Part shown: positions 24,886-32,529 of the stretch, piece by piece | How positions within the stretch are numbered: the first letter of the stretch is position 1 | Layout of the letters: each line of letters starts with the position of its first letter | Made by a program: the position numbers and the translations under genes | The notes under the pieces: generated by a model | What the model was told of the DNA's origin: nothing | Database searches by the model: none | Seen by the model: only the letters and a program-made list of their open reading frames with translations | Assembly: GCA_019419525.1 (NCBI GenBank) | Contig: DXZU01000045.1 | Coordinates: 1-56,759 of the forward strand | Length of the DNA stretch: 56,759 bases | DNA from: Collinsella sp. | GTDB taxonomy: Bacteria > Actinomycetota > Coriobacteriia > Coriobacteriales > Coriobacteriaceae | Direction: 5' to 3'

Positions 24886-25764
24886 CTAAAGGTTCATGTT
24901 GCCGTGGATGTAGGGGGTGACCTCAGGGGAGATATGGTCGCAGCCCAGTTCGCGCAGCGCGGACTCGATAACGGCGGGCAGCGGGGTTTTGCCCTCGGCA
25001 TCGACGGCGTTGCCACCGAGGGCAGCAATCTTGGCGACATCTGCGGGTGCGGCCTCGATATGCATGCAGCCGCCGATCAAGCGCGCGCGTACCTGTGCCA
25101 GATCAAGATCGTGCAGGTAATCCTCGCAGGCGCGGATTAAATCGACCTTCTCGCGCGTAAGCTCCTCGCCCGTGGGGACGCGGGTGGCAAGACATGCTCC
25201 CGCCGGCAGGTTCCAAACGGGATAGCCCCATGCGCGCAGCAGCTCGCGCTCTTCGTCCTTGGTAAAGCCGACCTCCATAAGGGGTGAGCGTACGCCGAGC
25301 TCTTCTGCCGCACGCATGCCGGGGCGGTAGTCACCGCGATCGCTTGCATTACTGCCATCGATGACGGTGGGAAAGCCGAGCGACTTGGCGTGGTTGACGA
25401 TGGCGGTAAAGCCGGCGTGCTTGCAGTGGTAGCAGCGATTAGCATCGTTGCAGGCTACTTGGGGGAGCTGCAGCTGATCGACCGAAAGATTGAGCACGGG
25501 GAGCTTAAAATGTGCCCCTTCATTGGCTTGTCCATCAACGGACCGCTCAAACGAGGCCTGCTCGGGCGTGCCGATGAGCGGCGTGGTGAGATGGACGAGG
25601 AGGGTATTGGTAGGCATGATGCGGGCGCATACGGCGGCCAAAAAGCTGCTGTCAACGCCGCCGGAAAACCCGATAGCCACGCGCCCGTATGCCAAAAGCA
25701 GCTGTTCGAGCGCCGATAGCTTGTCTTGAAGCTCCTCTGCGGGTGCCGTGGTGTCTAAAATCAT
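24886..25764 (-). CDS. larE: LarE-family ATP-dependent sacrificial sulfur transferase
   Basis: A 292-residue enzyme of the LarE/ExsB group. LarE adenylylates the nicotinate-derived cofactor precursor and donates sulfur from its own cysteine during nickel-pincer cofactor synthesis for lactate racemase and related enzymes. The PP-loop SGGVDSS is at residues 34-40. CYHCK (a cysteine pair) follows in the middle, and LPAGACLATRVPTGE carries a cysteine at about the position of the sacrificial one. No larA, larB or larC is in the window, so the gene is an orphan here. The start has a good fit to the family N-terminus. Function as a LarE is likely but a different thiolation role is possible. Confidence 0.8.
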   Translation of the reverse strand: MILDTTAPAEELQDKLSALEQLLLAYGRVAIGFSGGVDSSFLAAVCARIMPTNTLLVHLTTPLIGTPEQASFERSVDGQANEGAHFKLPVLNLSVDQLQLPQVACNDANRCYHCKHAGFTAIVNHAKSLGFPTVIDGSNASDRGDYRPGMRAAEELGVRSPLMEVGFTKDEERELLRAWGYPVWNLPAGACLATRVPTGEELTREKVDLIRACEDYLHDLDLAQVRARLIGGCMHIEAAPADVAKIAALGGNAVDAEGKTPLPAVIESALRELGCDHISPEVTPYIHGNMNL

Positions 25765-25937
25765 GAAACGGTCCTTATCGTTGAGTACTCGATCGAAAAC
25801 TATAATCCTAATGCGTTACTTGCCATAAGACTTCTATCTGTGTAACGAAAGTGCAATATGGTATATACGTTATATACAAGTTGCCAAATGCGGTAGAGTT
25901 GCGGCAATACGACAGCGAGAGTCGATGGGGGACCGAT

Positions 25938-26588
25938 ATGATCAAGGCTGTTATTTTTGACATGGATGGAACGCTGGTCGATACCGAGCGTTTGGGGATT
26001 AAGGCCTGGAAGGCAGGCGCCGCTGAGCTGGGGCTCGCGATTGATGAAGCGCTGATCCATCAGTTTATCGGCCGCACGCTGCCCGATGTTATGGACATCC
26101 TTGATAAGCATTACGGCAGCCATGAAACCACCGAGGCGATCTATCGTCGCCACAAGGAGATTCGCGACGAGATGGTCAAGACCGAACTGGAACTTAAGGC
26201 CGGTGCCGCCGAGTGCCTAGACGAGCTGCTGGCTGCGGGCTATCACGTGGGTCTAGCGACGTCGTCGCGCCTCGTTACGGCCGAGCGCAACCTTAAGATG
26301 GTCGGTCTTTTTGACAAGTTTGAAACGGTAACGTGTGGCGAGGACGTCGTGCACGGCAAGCCCGACCCCGAGATGTATCTGCTCGCCTGCGAGCGCGCGG
26401 GCTTTGCTCCCGAGGAATGTGCCGTGGTCGAGGATTCGCGCAACGGTTGCGTCTCGGGCATTACGGCCGGCTGCCATGTCTTTGCCGTCCCCGATATCGT
26501 GCCGCTGCCGCAGGACGTGGTGGATGGCTGCGAGGCCGTGCTCGATACGTTGTTCGACCTGGCGGCGGCAATCAAGGCTGTGCGCTAG
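25938..26588 (+). CDS. HAD-superfamily phosphatase (beta-phosphoglucomutase-like)
   Basis: A 216-residue HAD hydrolase with cap type C1. Motif I DMDGTLVDTE gives Asp8 (nucleophile) and Asp10. Motif II is in ATSSR, motif III is the Lys in HGKPDPEMY, and motif IV is VVEDSRNG. Likely dephosphorylates a sugar phosphate; the substrate is unknown. Start 25938 (MIKAVIFDMDGT) follows GGGGGACC. The frame is open further upstream to 25851, but the HAD motif normally begins at the N-terminus. A long bidirectional terminator follows. Confidence 0.88.
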   Translation: MIKAVIFDMDGTLVDTERLGIKAWKAGAAELGLAIDEALIHQFIGRTLPDVMDILDKHYGSHETTEAIYRRHKEIRDEMVKTELELKAGAAECLDELLAAGYHVGLATSSRLVTAERNLKMVGLFDKFETVTCGEDVVHGKPDPEMYLLACERAGFAPEECAVVEDSRNGCVSGITAGCHVFAVPDIVPLPQDVVDGCEAVLDTLFDLAAAIKAVR

Positions 26589-26626
26589 AAAATTGCGGCG
26601 TTAAAACGAGCGATTGCTCACGTTTA

Positions 26627-26676
26627 CGCTTAAGCAAAAGGGGCCCGGCAATGGTCGGGCCCCTTTTGCTTAAGCG
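26627..26676. terminator. Long bidirectional terminator
   Basis: CGCTTAAGCAAAAGGGGCCC pairs perfectly with its complement ending at 26676; the loop is about eight bases. The A/T runs inside the stem allow termination in both directions, for the HAD gene and the convergent LacI gene. Confidence 0.9.
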
Positions 26677-26701
26677 GCGACTTAGCATACTCGCGGGCGT
26701 G

Positions 26702-27814
26702 CTATAGATACGCACCGAGGTTGATGGCCGTGGCGTCGGTCTGGCTGCTTGCCTGGGTGCTGGCGCGTTCCAGCAGGAACGGCCGCACGAGTTCTTGGCG
26801 GTTGATGTCCTCGATGGCCGTGACCGCGGTGACGGTGCGCGCGGCAGAGCTGACGTGGATATGCTTGGTCTTCGCCGGCGCCTTGTTCTCGATTTGCTCC
26901 ATGAGCAATTGAACGCCCTTGCGGCCAATCTCGTAGCCTGGGGGTGCTACCGTGGTGAGCGGGACCGCCCCGCTCCAAGCGAGTGGGTTGCCGTCGCATC
27001 CGGCCACGCGAACCTGCTCGGGGACGGAGATGCCTTTGTCGGTCAGCGCCGAGATAACGCCCGAGGCCAATACGTCGGTCAGGCCGACCACGAAGTCGGG
27101 GCGCTCGTCCGCGGGGCGCTCAGCGATCTGGGCACCGATGCCGTAGCCGTCGGCAGCGGTATTCCATTCGCCGGCGTCGATGACTTCGATCTTGATATCG
27201 GGGTGCAGGGCAAGGGCCTTGTGAATGCCAAGCACGCGTAGGGTGAGCTGCATAAATGCTGCTCGACCTACAACGACAATATGGCGTGCGCCGCGGGCGA
27301 TGGCGAGCTCGGCGATGATGCGACCTTGGGCTTCGTTATCGGCAGCCACGTAATAACCGGGCTCGGAGCAGTGGATGTCCAGATGGACGATCGGCACGGG
27401 CACTTTAGTCATGGCCGGGTGCCAGTCGGGGGACGCCATGGGCTGAACCATGACGCCGGACATCTGAGTGCCCATAAAGTAGCGCAGGTAATGGTCTTCG
27501 AGAATGTCGTCGTTGTCGGCGTTAGCGATGAGCAAGTCATAGCCGTGCTTGCGTGCCTCGTTGTGGGCACCGCTGGCAATTTGGAGCGAAAAGCCGTGGT
27601 CGAGACGGGGGAGGACCAGGCCAAAGGACTTGGTGGTGCCGCCCGCGAGCTGACGGGCGCTTTGGTTGGGCAGGTAGCCCAAGCGATTGATGGTCTCGTT
27701 AATGAGCTTGAGGGTCTCGGGACGCAGTTTTTCGGGGTGGTTGAGCGCGTTGGATACCGTGCCCAGCGAGACCCCTGCCTCGCGCGCGACGTCGCTGATT
27801 TTTACCTTTGCCAT
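26702..27814 (-). CDS. LacI-family transcription regulator
   Basis: A 370-residue repressor. The helix-turn-helix is VKISDVAREAGVSLGTVSNALNHPEK at residues 4-29, followed by the hinge LGYLPNQSARQLAGG and the effector-binding domain (SFGLVLPRLDHGFSLQIASG). Start 27814 (MAKVKISDV) fits the family; the frame is open upstream to 28102 only through repeat DNA. It is divergent from glmS, 558 bases away across a repeat-rich region, and has no sugar genes beside it, so its target is unknown. Confidence 0.9.
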   Translation of the reverse strand: MAKVKISDVAREAGVSLGTVSNALNHPEKLRPETLKLINETINRLGYLPNQSARQLAGGTTKSFGLVLPRLDHGFSLQIASGAHNEARKHGYDLLIANADNDDILEDHYLRYFMGTQMSGVMVQPMASPDWHPAMTKVPVPIVHLDIHCSEPGYYVAADNEAQGRIIAELAIARGARHIVVVGRAAFMQLTLRVLGIHKALALHPDIKIEVIDAGEWNTAADGYGIGAQIAERPADERPDFVVGLTDVLASGVISALTDKGISVPEQVRVAGCDGNPLAWSGAVPLTTVAPPGYEIGRKGVQLLMEQIENKAPAKTKHIHVSSAARTVTAVTAIEDINRQELVRPFLLERASTQASSQTDATAINLGAYL

Positions 27815-27879
27815 AGCGGCCCCTTTGATGCGTTTCAAGTACAAGCCAGATTGTAGCATCGCCCGCCCCTGGGGTGTCA

Positions 27880-27924
27880 AAACCTGCCAATTAGGGACAG
27901 GTTTATTTTGGTAGGTTTTATCTG
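27880..27924 (-). repeat. Dispersed repeat A, copy 3 (inverted)
   Basis: Reads AAAACCTGCCAATTAGGGAC and ends GGTAGGTTTTATCT on the plus strand, the reverse complement of the other copies. It lies directly upstream of the LacI gene, beside the 263-bp inverted-repeat element. Confidence 0.8.
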
Positions 27925-27947
27925 CGAAAACGCCGTTGCCAGCGCGA

Positions 27948-28210
27948 CCACCACGAAGGGGACAGGCACCTTTGTGGTGGTTTGAGACGCCCGGGCCTTC
28001 AATTGTCTCGATCTGTAACATCTGGACGGCAAAACCGCCTCTACCTGTTACGGATCGAGACATAGTGCTGGGGCCGAACCGTAATGTCTCGATCTGTAAC
28101 ACAAAGCCGGCTTATTGCGGCCCAGATGTTACAGATTGAGATCTTTCGCCGGGATAGGCCGCCGCCCCGGTCAAAACCACCACAAAGGTGCCTGTCCCCT
28201 TCGTGGTGGT
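27948..28210. repeat. 263-bp element with perfect 37-bp inverted ends
   Basis: 27948-27984 and 28174-28210 are exact reverse complements and contain GAAGGGGACAGGCACC. Each arm is itself a hairpin (ACCACCAC/GTGGTGGT). The 189-base interior holds four copies of TGTCTCGATCTGTAACA in alternating orientation, at about 28005, 28047, 28086 and 28123. There is no coding capacity. It may be a MITE-like repeat or an invertible segment. Confidence 0.75.
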
Positions 28211-28238
28211 TTGGACCGGCTGGGCATGTGTGCATCGG

Positions 28239-28262
28239 GTGGTATCTAAGTTGAGATACCAC
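28239..28262 (+). promoter_or_regulatory. Hairpin/operator upstream of glmS
   Basis: GTGGTATCT (28239-28247), six bases, AGATACCAC (28254-28262). It is about 110 bases before glmS and upstream of a TACAAT (28293-28298) that may be the -10 box. It could be an operator for a regulator of amino-sugar synthesis. Confidence 0.4.
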
Positions 28263-28372
28263 ATCTGGTATATCAGCTTGCGCTTGCGTGAGTACAATAC
28301 TCGAACGTTATGCGTCTCAGCGCCCCTTGTGCGTGGACGTCTTGCAGTCACGCGAACGAAGGGATTTATCCT

Positions 28373-30220
28373 ATGTGCGGAATCGTCGGCTACACCGGCT
28401 CTGATATTGCAAAGAACATCCTGGTCACGGGCCTCAAGCGCATGGAGTATCGCGGCTATGACTCCTCGGGCGTCGCGCTCGAGGTGGGCGAGGGCGCCGC
28501 GGCGCACCTCGACGTCATCCGCCGCGTGGGCAAGGTCGCGGGCTTGGAGAGCGAGCTTTCCAACATTGACAGCGACGCTACCTGCGGTATCGGCCACACC
28601 CGTTGGGCCACCCACGGCAGGCCCTCCGTCGTTAACGCTCACCCCCACACCAGCTGCGACGGTCGTATCGCCATCGTCCACAACGGCATCATCGAGAACT
28701 TCGCCGAGCTGCGCGAAGAGCTGGAGGGCCGCGGCCATCACTTTAAGAGCGAGACCGATACCGAGGTCTTCGCGCATCTGATCGAAGAGGCTTATGCCGA
28801 GACGCACGACCTGATGGCCTCTGTGCGCGAGGCGTGCACCCACGTGGTCGGTGCCTATGGTCTGGCCGCCGTGTGCGCTGACGAGCCCGGCGTGATCGCC
28901 GTAGCCCGCAAGGATTCCCCGATTGTGGTCGGCGCGGGCGAGACCGGCGCCTATGTCGCCTCCGATGTCATCGCGCTCATCGACGCCACCCGCGATGTCG
29001 TGGTGCTCGAGGACGGTCAGTTTGCCAAGCTCACGCCCGCAGGCGTCGAGTACACCGACGAGGCCGGCAACGTTATCGAGCCCAAGGTCACCCACATTGA
29101 CTGGGACCTGGACATGGCCGAAAAGGGCGGTTATCCCGACTTTATGCTCAAGGAAATCCACGAGCAGCCGCGCGTCGTGCGTGACACGCTGGTCGGTCGT
29201 ATGACGCCGGCCGGCGAGCTCGACATCGACGAGCTTGGCCTTTCGCTCGAGGAACTCAACGACATCGACCGCGTCTACGTGATTGCTTGCGGCACCAGCT
29301 ATCACGCCGGCCTCATTGCTAAGAATCTCATTGAGGGCTGGGCTCGTATTCCTACCGAGGTCGAGGCGGCCAGCGAGTTCCGCTACCGCAACCCCATCAT
29401 TACGCCGACGACGCTTGTCGTTGCCGTGTCCCAGTCGGGCGAGACGGCCGATACCCTTGCCGCCATTCGCGACGCGCGCATCAAGGGTGCCAAGGTCTTC
29501 GGCATCACCAACGTGGTGGGCAGCCCCGTGGCGCGTGAGAGCGACGGCGTCATCTACACCAAGGCCAACAAGGAGATCGCGGTCGCCTCGACCAAGAGCT
29601 TCATCGGCCAGGTCGTGAGCCTGACGCTGCTGGCTCTGCTGCTAGCGCAGGTCAAGTACCGCCTGACCACCAAGCAGGCGCGCATGCTGTTCCGCGAGCT
29701 TTCCGATACGGCCGAGCAGATCCAGTGGATTTTGGATACCCAGACCGAGGCCGTGCATGAGGCCGCCCTGCTGTGCAAGGACGCGCAGTCCGCGCTGTTC
29801 GTGGGCCGCGGCATGGGCGCCGCTATCTCCTACGAGGGCGCTCTCAAGCTCAAGGAGGTCAGCTACCTGCACGCCGAGGCCTACGCCGCCGGTGAGATGA
29901 AGCACGGCCCCATCGCCCTGATCGACCCGGGCTTCCCCGTCATCGCGGTGGCCACCAAGAGTGCCACCTACGACAAGACCGTGTCGAACCTCATGGAGTG
30001 CAAGGCGCGCGGCGCTAAGGTGATCGTGGTCGCTACTGAAGGCGACGAGGAGATCAACAAGATTGCCGACTGCATCATTCGCGTGCCGGCCGTCCGCGAC
30101 GTGTTCAGCCCCATCACGGCGAGCGTCCCGCTGCAGCTGCTCGCCCGCGAGGTCGCCATCCTGCGCGGTTGCGACGTTGACCAGCCCCGCAACCTGGCGA
30201 AAAGCGTCACGGTCGAATAA
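28373..30220 (+). CDS. glmS: Glutamine-fructose-6-phosphate aminotransferase (isomerizing)
   Basis: A 615-residue enzyme that makes glucosamine-6-phosphate from fructose-6-phosphate and glutamine, the first step to UDP-GlcNAc and the cell wall. Cys2 (MCGIVGYTG) is the glutaminase nucleophile. Residues 1-240 are the class II amidotransferase domain; two SIS sugar-isomerase domains follow (CGTSYHAG and SQSGETADT; KELKEVSYLHAEAY-type segment). The C-terminal QLLAREVAILRGCDVDQPRNLAKSVTVE is characteristic. Start 28373 is fixed by Cys2. I did not see the glmS ribozyme core in the leader. Confidence 0.97.
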   Translation: MCGIVGYTGSDIAKNILVTGLKRMEYRGYDSSGVALEVGEGAAAHLDVIRRVGKVAGLESELSNIDSDATCGIGHTRWATHGRPSVVNAHPHTSCDGRIAIVHNGIIENFAELREELEGRGHHFKSETDTEVFAHLIEEAYAETHDLMASVREACTHVVGAYGLAAVCADEPGVIAVARKDSPIVVGAGETGAYVASDVIALIDATRDVVVLEDGQFAKLTPAGVEYTDEAGNVIEPKVTHIDWDLDMAEKGGYPDFMLKEIHEQPRVVRDTLVGRMTPAGELDIDELGLSLEELNDIDRVYVIACGTSYHAGLIAKNLIEGWARIPTEVEAASEFRYRNPIITPTTLVVAVSQSGETADTLAAIRDARIKGAKVFGITNVVGSPVARESDGVIYTKANKEIAVASTKSFIGQVVSLTLLALLLAQVKYRLTTKQARMLFRELSDTAEQIQWILDTQTEAVHEAALLCKDAQSALFVGRGMGAAISYEGALKLKEVSYLHAEAYAAGEMKHGPIALIDPGFPVIAVATKSATYDKTVSNLMECKARGAKVIVVATEGDEEINKIADCIIRVPAVRDVFSPITASVPLQLLAREVAILRGCDVDQPRNLAKSVTVE

Positions 30221-30244
30221 TCGAGTTCCGTCGTTCTAACAACT

Positions 30245-30285
30245 AAGGCCCGGCTCCGCATCAAGACGGAGCCGGGCCTTGTTGC
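30245..30285 (+). terminator. glmS terminator
   Basis: AAGGCCCGGCTCCG (30245-30258) pairs with CGGAGCCGGGCCTT (30267-30280), followed by GTTGC. The stem is 14 bp and has T-rich flanks on the opposite strand. Confidence 0.85.
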
Positions 30286-30293
30286 ATTTGCCC

Positions 30294-30336
30294 AGATAAA
30301 ACCTGCCATAATAAACCTGTCCCTTTTTGGCAGGTT
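30294..30336 (+). repeat. Dispersed repeat A, copy 4
   Basis: AGATAAAACCTGCCATAATA, then AACCTGTCCCTTTTTGGCAGG. Like copy 1 it follows a terminator and a TTTNCCC flank. Its right end overlaps the stop codon of the GntR gene (30335-30337). Confidence 0.8.
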
Positions 30337-31036
30337 AGCGGAGCTTGCTGGTCTCGAAGTACTTGGGATATTGGTCCAGGACCTCGGTCTGGTTGCGGAA
30401 CATCATATGCAGGTGCTTGCTGACCAAAAAGCTCGCCTCGATGGGGTCGCGACCGGCGATAGCGCGGCGGATTTTCTTGTGCTCGTTAACAATCTGCTGA
30501 TTGTCGAGCCTCTGTGTGGTGGCGCGCAGCCAGCGGAAGCGCTCCAGGTCGGCATTGGTCGCCTCGAGCCACGACCACACGGTGCTGCGGCACGCGATGT
30601 TAAAGATCATGCGGTGCATGAGGTTGTCGCTTAAAAAGAAGCCGATGCGATCCTCCTCGGCCATGGCCTTTTCCTGCAGCACGATGGCGCGGTCGAGCTG
30701 CTCGATGCCGGCCGACGTGGCACGGGCGCAGCACTCTACAATCACCTGCTTTTCCAGGTGCTCGCGAATGTAGCAGGCGCTCTCGGCAAGAGTGAGGTTG
30801 ATGGGCGAGACATAGGTGCCGCTTTGGGGCACGGTACGCACCAGGCCCTCTTGCGCCAGACGCACCAGCGCCTCGCGCACAGGGGTGCGCCCCATATCCA
30901 GGTCGTCACAAAGCTGCTTGACACCCAGTTTTTCGCCCGGTTTGTAGTCCAGGTAGACGATTTTGCGTCGAATGGTGTGGTAGGACTGGTCCTGTAGGCT
31001 CGTTTCCTGCTCGCCGACGTGCATCGATTCTTCCAT
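30335..31036 (-). CDS. GntR-family regulator (FadR/FCD type)
   Basis: A 233-residue repressor. The winged helix is at about residues 20-75 (VKQLCDDLDMGRTPVREALVRLAQEGLV), followed by an alpha-helical FCD ligand-binding domain. The family's metal-binding histidines could be in DNLMHRMIF and KHLHMM. Start 31036 has GAGG upstream. A GTG at 31060 is the next upstream option. It is divergent from the YeiH transporter gene and therefore probably regulates it. Its stop codon lies in a repeat A copy. Confidence 0.88.
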   Translation of the reverse strand: MEESMHVGEQETSLQDQSYHTIRRKIVYLDYKPGEKLGVKQLCDDLDMGRTPVREALVRLAQEGLVRTVPQSGTYVSPINLTLAESACYIREHLEKQVIVECCARATSAGIEQLDRAIVLQEKAMAEEDRIGFFLSDNLMHRMIFNIACRSTVWSWLEATNADLERFRWLRATTQRLDNQQIVNEHKKIRRAIAGRDPIEASFLVSKHLHMMFRNQTEVLDQYPKYFETSKLR

Positions 31037-31229
31037 AGTGCCTCGCAACCGTTCTATCACACTGATATGTCAGCTGTTAATTATGCCGCGAATCGGCTCT
31101 CCGCGGTGGGTAATTCGACTGTTGCCCAAGAACTATTGCGGCATCTTGGTCTGTGTTTACGCATGGCTGTGCTCAATGTTGCCGTATCATAAGCCGTCGC
31201 AAACGTGAAATAGAAAGAAGGAATCCCAT

Positions 31230-32264
31230 ATGCAACTGGCGAATATCGTACGCGAGCGCTGGAAGGGCGTATTGTTCTGCCTGATCGTCGCCATCCCCGC
31301 GACGTTGCTCGGCAAACAGGTTGAGGTGGTCGGCGGGCCGGTGTTTGCCATCCTCTTTGGCATGGTCCTGGCGCTCGTCTTTCCCAAGAATCGTCGCGAA
31401 CAGCTCGCCGCCGGCGTCACCTATACGTCTAAAAAAGTCTTGCAGTACGCGGTAATCCTGCTTGGCTTTGGCATGAACCTCTCGCAGATTCTGTCCAAAG
31501 GCGCTCAGTCGCTACCGATTATCGTGGCGACAATCTCGACCTCGCTTGTCATCGCCTTTGTGCTCTGCCGCGTTATGAACGTGCCGAGCAAGATCGCGAC
31601 GCTTGTGGGTGTGGGCTCGTCGATTTGCGGCGGTTCTGCCATCGCCGCGACCGCGCCCGTCATCGATGCCGACGATCGCGAGATTGCCCAGGCCATTTCG
31701 GTCATCTTCCTGTTTAACGTTATCGCGGCGCTCGTGTTTCCGACGCTCGGCGGTATGCTCGGGCTGACAGACGAGGGCTTTGGCCTGTTTGCCGGCACCG
31801 CCATCAACGACACCTCGTCGGTAACGGCTGCGGCGAGCGCCTGGGACAGCATGCATCCCGGCGCCAATGTGCTCGAGAGCGCCACAGTGGTCAAGCTCAC
31901 CAGGACGCTGGCCATTATTCCCATTACGTTGGTGCTCGCATGCTGGCAGATACATCTGGCGCGCAAGGCCGGCGGCGACGCCAAAAGCACGTTCTCGCTT
32001 AAACGCGCGTTTCCCATGTTCGTGCTGTTCTTTGTGCTGGCGAGCGTAATCACCACGGTTCTTCAGCTTCCTGCATCCGTTACGGCGCCTATCAAGGAGC
32101 TGTCGAAGTTCTTTATCGTGATGGCTATGGCGGCTATTGGCTTTAATACCGATATCGTCGAGCTGGTCAAAAAGGGCGGCAAGCCCATCGCATTGGGCTT
32201 TTGCTGCTGGATTGGCATTGCGTGCATGAGTTTGGGAATGCAGCACGTGCTGGGAATCTGGTAG
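31230..32264 (+). CDS. YeiH/UPF0324-family putative sulfate/anion exporter
   Basis: A 344-residue polytopic membrane protein with about ten spans. VGVGSSICGGSAIAATAPVI and FAGTAINDTSSVTAAASAW are hallmark segments of the YeiH family, some members of which are linked to sulfite/sulfate export in taurine and sulfonate metabolism. The substrate here is unknown. The gene begins with AGAAGGAATCCC upstream of ATG 31230 and is divergent from a GntR regulator, as is common for this family. Confidence 0.85.
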   Translation: MQLANIVRERWKGVLFCLIVAIPATLLGKQVEVVGGPVFAILFGMVLALVFPKNRREQLAAGVTYTSKKVLQYAVILLGFGMNLSQILSKGAQSLPIIVATISTSLVIAFVLCRVMNVPSKIATLVGVGSSICGGSAIAATAPVIDADDREIAQAISVIFLFNVIAALVFPTLGGMLGLTDEGFGLFAGTAINDTSSVTAAASAWDSMHPGANVLESATVVKLTRTLAIIPITLVLACWQIHLARKAGGDAKSTFSLKRAFPMFVLFFVLASVITTVLQLPASVTAPIKELSKFFIVMAMAAIGFNTDIVELVKKGGKPIALGFCCWIGIACMSLGMQHVLGIW

Positions 32265-32316
32265 AGAAGCAGCTTATTTGCGTGCTGCGTGCTGGCGAGC
32301 GCATCCTCGCGGTGGA

Positions 32317-32405
32317 GCGATAGGAGCTCTTGCGGGTATGGCTTGTCCGCAGGTTTATAGGTCCCGAAGAGCTCTTATCGCCCCGCCAGGATGGCGATGC
32401 GGGGC
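32317..32405 (+). promoter_or_regulatory. Structured region before the Fis-type regulator gene
   Basis: GCGATAGGAGCTCTT (32317-32331) pairs 14/15 with AAGAGCTCTTATCGC (32367-32381). Just after it, GCCCCGC (32380-32386) pairs with GCGGGGC (32399-32405). These may be a read-through attenuator between the transporter and the regulator, or an unrelated palindrome. No T tract follows. Confidence 0.4.
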
Positions 32406-32529
32406 AACTCATATACTCGCAGGACGGCGGCTTCTGCCCTATAGTGTTTGGTGAGCAATATCGTTCAATTTTGAAACACTCGCCCGCGCGGCCGTCGGTG
32501 GCGGCGTGGCGCCGAGGACGGGGCGCAAT

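Noticed and set aside
28211..28372. glmS ribozyme in the leader
   Set aside because: The region is short and lacks the conserved ribozyme core that I would expect; only a small hairpin was seen.
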